From Nocardioides sp. S-1144 (lineage in GTDB: Bacteria > Actinomycetota > Actinomycetes > Propionibacteriales > Nocardioidaceae), in NCBI RefSeq assembly GCF_005954645.2, contig NZ_CP040695.2:3782001-3846000 (forward strand): a stretch of 64,000 nt of DNA, read 5' to 3'. The notes under the pieces are model-generated. The model worked only from the letters and a program-made list of their open reading frames with translations, ran no database searches and was not told the origin of the DNA. The position numbers and the translations under genes were made by a program. Positions 59,625 to 64,000 of this stretch are shown one piece after another. Position 1 is the stretch's first letter, and every line of letters starts with the position of its first letter.

Positions 59625-61133
59625 TCACTGTGCCGTCGGGAAGTTGAGCTGGGCGAGCGACTCCTCGCTCACGTGGGGCCACCGCGTGGTGACCACCTTG
59701 GCCTGCGTGTAGAACCGGACCCCCTCGGGCCCGTGCATGTGGTGGTCGCCGAACATCGAGTCCTTCCACCCGCCGAACGAGTGGAAGGCCATCGGGACCG
59801 GGACCGGGACGTTCACCCCGATCATGCCGACCTTGACGCGTCTCTGGAAGGAGCGACCCACCTCACCCGACGACGTGAACACCGCGGTGCCGTTGCCGAA
59901 GGGGTTGGCGTTGATCAGCTCGATCGCCTCGTCGAGGGTCGCCACGCGCAGGACGGTGAGCAGCGGACCGAAGATCTCGTCGGTGTAGACCGACATCTCG
60001 GTGGTGGCGTGGTCGACCAGGGTGGGGCCGACGAAGAAGCCGCCCTCGTGGCCCTCGACCACCAGGTCGCGGCCGTCGACGACGACCTTCGCGCCGGCGT
60101 CCTCGGCCTGGCCGACGAAGTCGACGATCCGGTCGCGGGAGGCGCGGGTGATGACCGGGCCCATGTCGACGCCGGCCCGGCTGCCCGGGCCGACGGTCAG
60201 GTCGACGGTGCGCTCGCGGATCTTGTCGACGAGGGTGTCGGCGGCCGGGCCCACCGCGACGACGGCCGAGATCGCCATGCAGCGCTGCCCGGCGGAGCCG
60301 TAGCCGGCCGCGACGATGTGGTCGGCGGCGAAGTCGAGGTCGGCGTCGGGCATCACGACGGCGTGGTTCTTCGCGCCGCCGAGGGCCTGCACCCGCTTGC
60401 CGGTGCGGCTTGCGCCCTCGTGGACGTGGCGGGCGATCGGCGTGGAGCCGACGAACGAGACCGCGTCGACGTCGGGGTGCTCGAGCAGCGCGTCGACCGC
60501 GACCTTGTCGCCGTGCACGACGTTGAAGACGCCGTCGGGCAGGCCGGCCTGCTGGTAGAGGCGGGCGACGAGGTCGGAGGCGCCGGGCACGCGCTCGGAC
60601 GGCTTGAGCACGAAGGTGTTGCCGCAGGCGATCGCGACCGGGTGCATCCACAGCGGCACCATGATCGGGAAGTTGAACGGCGTGATGCCGGCGACGACGC
60701 CGAGCGGCTGCCGGAACGAGTGGGAGTCGACGCCGGCCGAGACCTGGTCGTTGAAGTCGCCCTTGAGCAGCTGCGGGATGCCGCACGCGAACTCGACGAC
60801 CTCGCGGCCGCGGACCACCTCGCCGCGGGCGTCGTCGAGGGTCTTGCCGTGCTCGGCGGAGATGACCGCGGCCAGCTCGTCCTCGTGCTGCACCAGCAGC
60901 TCGCGGAAGGTGAACATCACCCGCGAGCGGGCGGTCACCGACGTCTCGGACCAGGTGGTGGCGGCGGCGCGGGCGGCGGCCACGGCGGCGTCGACGTCGG
61001 CGACGCCGGCCAGGCGGACCCGGCTGCGCGCCTGCCCGGTGGCCGGGTCGAAGACGTCACCGAGGCGCTGCTGGTCCGTGCCCGCGGTGGGCCGGCCGTC
61101 GATCCAGTGGTCGTGGACGGGGAGGTCGCTCAT
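59625..61133 (-). CDS. mmsA: CoA-acylating methylmalonate-semialdehyde dehydrogenase
   Basis: A 502-residue aldehyde dehydrogenase. Catalytic Cys in GSAGQRCMAISAV, the FNFPIMVPLWMHPVA segment, VQALGGAKNHAVVMPDAD and SFGGWKDSMFGDHHMHGPEG are signatures of the MmsA/IolA group. In inositol catabolism it converts malonate semialdehyde to acetyl-CoA; it also serves valine breakdown. ATG overlaps the iolD stop (ATGA). Confidence 0.96.
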   Translation of the reverse strand: MSDLPVHDHWIDGRPTAGTDQQRLGDVFDPATGQARSRVRLAGVADVDAAVAAARAAATTWSETSVTARSRVMFTFRELLVQHEDELAAVISAEHGKTLDDARGEVVRGREVVEFACGIPQLLKGDFNDQVSAGVDSHSFRQPLGVVAGITPFNFPIMVPLWMHPVAIACGNTFVLKPSERVPGASDLVARLYQQAGLPDGVFNVVHGDKVAVDALLEHPDVDAVSFVGSTPIARHVHEGASRTGKRVQALGGAKNHAVVMPDADLDFAADHIVAAGYGSAGQRCMAISAVVAVGPAADTLVDKIRERTVDLTVGPGSRAGVDMGPVITRASRDRIVDFVGQAEDAGAKVVVDGRDLVVEGHEGGFFVGPTLVDHATTEMSVYTDEIFGPLLTVLRVATLDEAIELINANPFGNGTAVFTSSGEVGRSFQRRVKVGMIGVNVPVPVPMAFHSFGGWKDSMFGDHHMHGPEGVRFYTQAKVVTTRWPHVSEESLAQLNFPTAQ

Positions 61134-63088
61134 GAGGGGTCCTTCGGCAGGGAGGCCCGGTCGCGCCCGGTGGTGGGTGCCGGGGCCGGGGTCAGGTGGT
61201 GGCGCTGGTCGGTCTTGTGCTTCTCGTAGGCCGCCCGCGCCTCCTGGGTGGAGGCGAGCTCGGAGACCTCGGCGACCGGCACGTCCCACCAGGCGGGGCT
61301 GTCGGGCGCGGGCACGAGCGGGTCGGTCTCGACGTGGATGACGGTGGTGCGGGTCGACGCCCGCGCGGCGAGGACGGCCTCGCGCAGCTCCTCGATCGTC
61401 GCCGCGCGCAGCACGTCGGCGCCGAGGCTGGCGGCGTTCGCGGCCAGGTCGACCGGCAGCAGGTCGCCGTCGAGCCCGGACGCCGTGCGCCGGCGGTAGC
61501 GGGTGCCGAAGCGCTGCGAGCCGAGCGACTCCGACAGCGCGCCGATGGAGGCGAAGCCGTGGTTCTGCACCAGGACGACGATGAGCTTGACGCCCTCGGC
61601 GACGGCGGTGACCAGCTCGCTGCTCATCATCAGCCAGGAGCCGTCGCCGACCATGACCACGACGTCGCGGTCGTCGGCCAGGCCGGCCTCGACCTCGTCG
61701 AGCGCGGCCATCTTGACGCCGAGGCCGCCGGCCACCTCGTAGCCCATGCAGGAGAACCCGTACTCGACGTGGTAGCCCTTGCGATCACGGGTGCGCCACA
61801 GCTTGTGGAGGTCGCCGGGCATGGAGCCGGCCGCGCAGACCACGACGTCGCGCGGGTCGGTGGTCTCGTTGACGACGCCGATCACCTGCGACTGCACGAG
61901 CCGGCCGTCGGTGGCGGGCGCCGGTCCGGTGTAGGCGGCCTCGACGACCCGGTCCCACTCCTGGGCGAGCGCGGTGGCCCGGGCGGTGTGCTCCGCGGGC
62001 GCCGTCCAGCCGTCGAGGCCCGCGGTGAGCGCGACGAGCGCCTCGCGGGCGTCGGCCACGACGGAGGTGGCCGAGAGCTTGTGGGCGTCGAAGGCCGAGA
62101 CGTTGACGTTGACGAACCGCGCGCCCTCGGCGAAGACGGTGCGGGAGGCGGTGGTGAAGTCGCTGTAGCGGGTGCCGATCCCGATGACGACGTCGGCGTC
62201 GTTCGCGAGCGCGTCGGCGGCCGTGGTGCCCGTGGCCCCGATCGCGCCGAGGGCCTGCGGGTGGTCGTGGGGCAGCGAGCCCTTCCCGGCCTGGGTCTCG
62301 GCGACGGGGACGCCGCTCGCCTCGGCGAAGGCGCGCAGGGCGGCGTCCGCACCGCTGTAGAGCACGCCGCCGCCGGCGACCACGAGCGGACGACGCGCGC
62401 CGCGGACCACGTCGAGGGCGCGCTGGAGGGCGGCCGGCTCGGGCACCGGGCGCGCCAGGTGCCAGGTGCGCTCGGCGAAGAGCTCGTCGGGCCAGTCGTG
62501 CGCCTCGGCCTGCACGTCCTGCGGCAGCGCGATCGTGACGGCGCCGGTCAGGGCCGGGTCGACGAGCACGCGGGTGGCACCGAGCAGCGCCGAGGCGAGC
62601 TGCTCGGGGCGGTCGACGCGGTCGAAGTAGGCCGAGACCGGACGGAACGCGTCGTTGACCGACACGTCGCCGGCGGACGGGGACTCGAGCTCCTGGAGCA
62701 CCGGCTGGGCGACGCGGGTGGCGAAGGTGTCGCCCGGGAGCAGCAGCACCGGGAGCCGGTTGATCGTGGCGAGCGCGGCACCGGTGAGCATGTTGGTGGC
62801 ACCGGGGCCGACGGAGGCGGTGACGGCCATCGCCGCGGTGCGGTCGCGGTGCCGGGCGTAGCCGACCGCGGCGTGCACCATCGCCTGCTCGTTGCGGCCC
62901 TGGAGGTAGCGCAGCCGTCCACCGGCGACCTCGTGCTGGAGGAGGGCCTGGCCGACGCCGGCGACGTTGCCGTGGCCGAAGATGCCCCAGCAGCCGGTGA
63001 AGAACGGCGTCCGGACGCCGTCGCGCTCGACGTGCTGCGCCTCCAGGAAGCGCACGAGCGCCTGGGCGACGGTGAGTCGGGTGGTCAT
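61130..63088 (-). CDS. iolD: 3D-(3,5/4)-trihydroxycyclohexane-1,2-dione hydrolase IolD
   Basis: A 652-residue thiamine-diphosphate enzyme that opens the cyclic dione in inositol catabolism. RNEQAMVHAAVGYARHRDRT (about residues 64-83) has the catalytic Glu region, SVGPGATNMLTGAALATINR the pyrophosphate loop, and MVGDGSWLMMSSELVTAV with LVQNHGF the ThDP-magnesium motif. ATG overlaps the iolB stop (ATGA). Length normal. Confidence 0.97.
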   Translation of the reverse strand: MTTRLTVAQALVRFLEAQHVERDGVRTPFFTGCWGIFGHGNVAGVGQALLQHEVAGGRLRYLQGRNEQAMVHAAVGYARHRDRTAAMAVTASVGPGATNMLTGAALATINRLPVLLLPGDTFATRVAQPVLQELESPSAGDVSVNDAFRPVSAYFDRVDRPEQLASALLGATRVLVDPALTGAVTIALPQDVQAEAHDWPDELFAERTWHLARPVPEPAALQRALDVVRGARRPLVVAGGGVLYSGADAALRAFAEASGVPVAETQAGKGSLPHDHPQALGAIGATGTTAADALANDADVVIGIGTRYSDFTTASRTVFAEGARFVNVNVSAFDAHKLSATSVVADAREALVALTAGLDGWTAPAEHTARATALAQEWDRVVEAAYTGPAPATDGRLVQSQVIGVVNETTDPRDVVVCAAGSMPGDLHKLWRTRDRKGYHVEYGFSCMGYEVAGGLGVKMAALDEVEAGLADDRDVVVMVGDGSWLMMSSELVTAVAEGVKLIVVLVQNHGFASIGALSESLGSQRFGTRYRRRTASGLDGDLLPVDLAANAASLGADVLRAATIEELREAVLAARASTRTTVIHVETDPLVPAPDSPAWWDVPVAEVSELASTQEARAAYEKHKTDQRHHLTPAPAPTTGRDRASLPKDPS

Positions 63089-63999
63089 CGGGTCTCCTTC
63101 CCGAAGGGCAGCCGGGGGTCGATCTCCTCCTGCGCCCACGCGTCGCGGACCCAGGTGTGGGCGGGGTCGTCGCAGATCCGCCAGGCCCGCTCGGCACCGG
63201 GGCCGGCCATCACGTTGAGGTAGTACAGGTCGTAGCCGGGGGCGGCGACCGAGGGACCGTGCCAGCCGTGCGGCACCAGCACGGTGTCGCCGGTGCGCAC
63301 CTCGGTGGTCACGTCGATCTCGGCGTCCGCGTGGCCGTAGACCCGCTGGAACCCGAGGCCGGGGCCGGCGCCGTCGGGCCCGGCCGCGACCTCGAAGTAG
63401 TAGATCTCCTCCAGCCGGGTCTCGCCGCCGCCGTCCTCGACGGGGCGCTCCTCGTCGTGCTTGTGCGGCGGCCACGACGACCAGTTGCCGCCGGGCGTGA
63501 GCACCTCGCAGGCGATGACCCGGTCGGCGTCGAGCACGCCGGGCACGCCGAAGTTGTGCACCTGGCGGCTGGCCCGCCCGGCGCCGCGCAGCTCGACCGG
63601 GACGTCGGCGGCGGGCAGGTGGACCGGGTCGAGGCGCCGCTCGCAGCGGGCGGCGCAGAGCGCGAAGCGGCCGCCCGCGGCGCTGGCGACGGTGACCTCG
63701 CCGTCCCGCGGCGCGTAGACGACGTCGCTCGGGCCGGCGAAGACCGAGGCCCGCCCGGCGAGCTCGAACGTGGTGCCGTCGACGGTGACGCTCGCCGAGC
63801 CGGCCAGGGCCAGGACGACGACCTCGCTGTCGCCGGTGGCGAAGGTGTGCTCGGCGCCGGCGTCGAGGGCGAGCACCCGCAGCCCGCTGTGGCCCCACCC
63901 GGCCCGCTCGGGGTCGATGTCGAGGGCCCACGGCCCGCGGGCGGACTCGCCGTCGCGGACCACCAGGCCGAGGCCGGAGGCAGGGGCGGGGAGGCTCAC
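63085..63999 (-). CDS. iolB: 5-deoxy-glucuronate isomerase IolB
   Basis: A 304-residue bicupin enzyme converting 5-deoxyglucuronate to 5-dehydro-2-deoxygluconate. SSWPPHKHDEERP (about residues 172-184) gives the metal-binding His-x-His-x(n)-Glu cupin motif, LEEIYYFEV the Glu, and GDTVLVPHGWHGPSVAAPGY the second His. The GTG start lies one base from the window edge; the sequence seems complete, but an upstream start outside the window cannot be excluded. Remaining iol genes (C, E) are probably just beyond the edge. Confidence 0.93.
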   Translation of the reverse strand: MSLPAPASGLGLVVRDGESARGPWALDIDPERAGWGHSGLRVLALDAGAEHTFATGDSEVVVLALAGSASVTVDGTTFELAGRASVFAGPSDVVYAPRDGEVTVASAAGGRFALCAARCERRLDPVHLPAADVPVELRGAGRASRQVHNFGVPGVLDADRVIACEVLTPGGNWSSWPPHKHDEERPVEDGGGETRLEEIYYFEVAAGPDGAGPGLGFQRVYGHADAEIDVTTEVRTGDTVLVPHGWHGPSVAAPGYDLYYLNVMAGPGAERAWRICDDPAHTWVRDAWAQEEIDPRLPFGKETR

Positions 64000-64000
64000 A

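Overview
The window is very GC-rich chromosomal DNA, densely coded on both strands, with many GTG starts and short GTGA/ATGA overlaps between consecutive genes. The gene families point to an actinobacterium of the Nocardioidaceae, most likely Nocardioides or a close relative: a DUF222-HNH endonuclease, a MerR-DICT regulator, a GAF-ANTAR protein, DUF3263, a MhuD-type haem monooxygenase, paired CrcB proteins and palindromic intergenic repeats. Taxonomy is inferred from gene content only. No phage, IS element, CRISPR array or replication origin was seen.

Region by region. 1-1260: intergenic repeats, an unannotated-looking 57-residue protein gene, a cold-shock protein with terminator and long leader, and tRNA-Lys(TTT). 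1.3-6.5 kb: a TspO-like membrane protein, a TetR gene divergent from a small membrane protein with a 16-bp operator between them, a DadA-like oxidase translationally coupled to a DksA/TraR zinc-finger gene, a second such gene, a 10-bp tandem repeat, and a PaaR-like TetR. 6.6-14.4 kb: phenylacetate catabolism, paaA-B-C-D-E-I-K on the minus strand and paaZ divergent, with a TetR-type operator between paaA and paaZ. 14.4-21.5 kb: MerR-DICT, a LuxR regulator with a pseudo-receiver, an acyl-CoA dehydrogenase, a GNAT protein, NADH dehydrogenase II, an RsbW-like ATPase behind a SigF/SigB-type promoter, and two crcB genes. 21.5-28.2 kb: a HExxH metallopeptidase, tRNA-Asp, GAF-ANTAR, DUF3263, tRNA-Glu, two TerD-family proteins, tRNA-Phe, a PRISE-type reductase and a small hypothetical protein.

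28.2-43.4 kb is one long minus-strand block and the most interesting part: a beta-lactamase-fold serine hydrolase, a peptide/opine-type ABC transporter, a fused S9 prolyl-oligopeptidase plus S12 serine hydrolase of 1101 residues, an M20 amidohydrolase, a GNAT acyltransferase, an N-acyl/N-succinyl amino acid racemase of the enolase superfamily, and a PucR regulator. Transferase, racemase and M20 deacylase are the three activities of the known irreversible D- to L-amino acid conversion route. I infer a system for import, cleavage and stereo-inversion of D-residue-containing peptides.

43.5-52.5 kb: a mhuD-like gene, a six-copy palindromic repeat array with nested decamers, a type III polyketide synthase cluster (ICMT-type methyltransferase, two FAD reductases/oxygenases, UbiA prenyltransferase) next to divergent idi, a small membrane protein, a RelA/SpoT-domain alarmone synthetase and the DUF222-HNH gene. 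52.6-64.0 kb: an inositol utilisation operon read from the right edge (iolB, iolD, mmsA, sugar ABC transporter, three MocA-type dehydrogenases, a sugar isomerase), which continues beyond the window.
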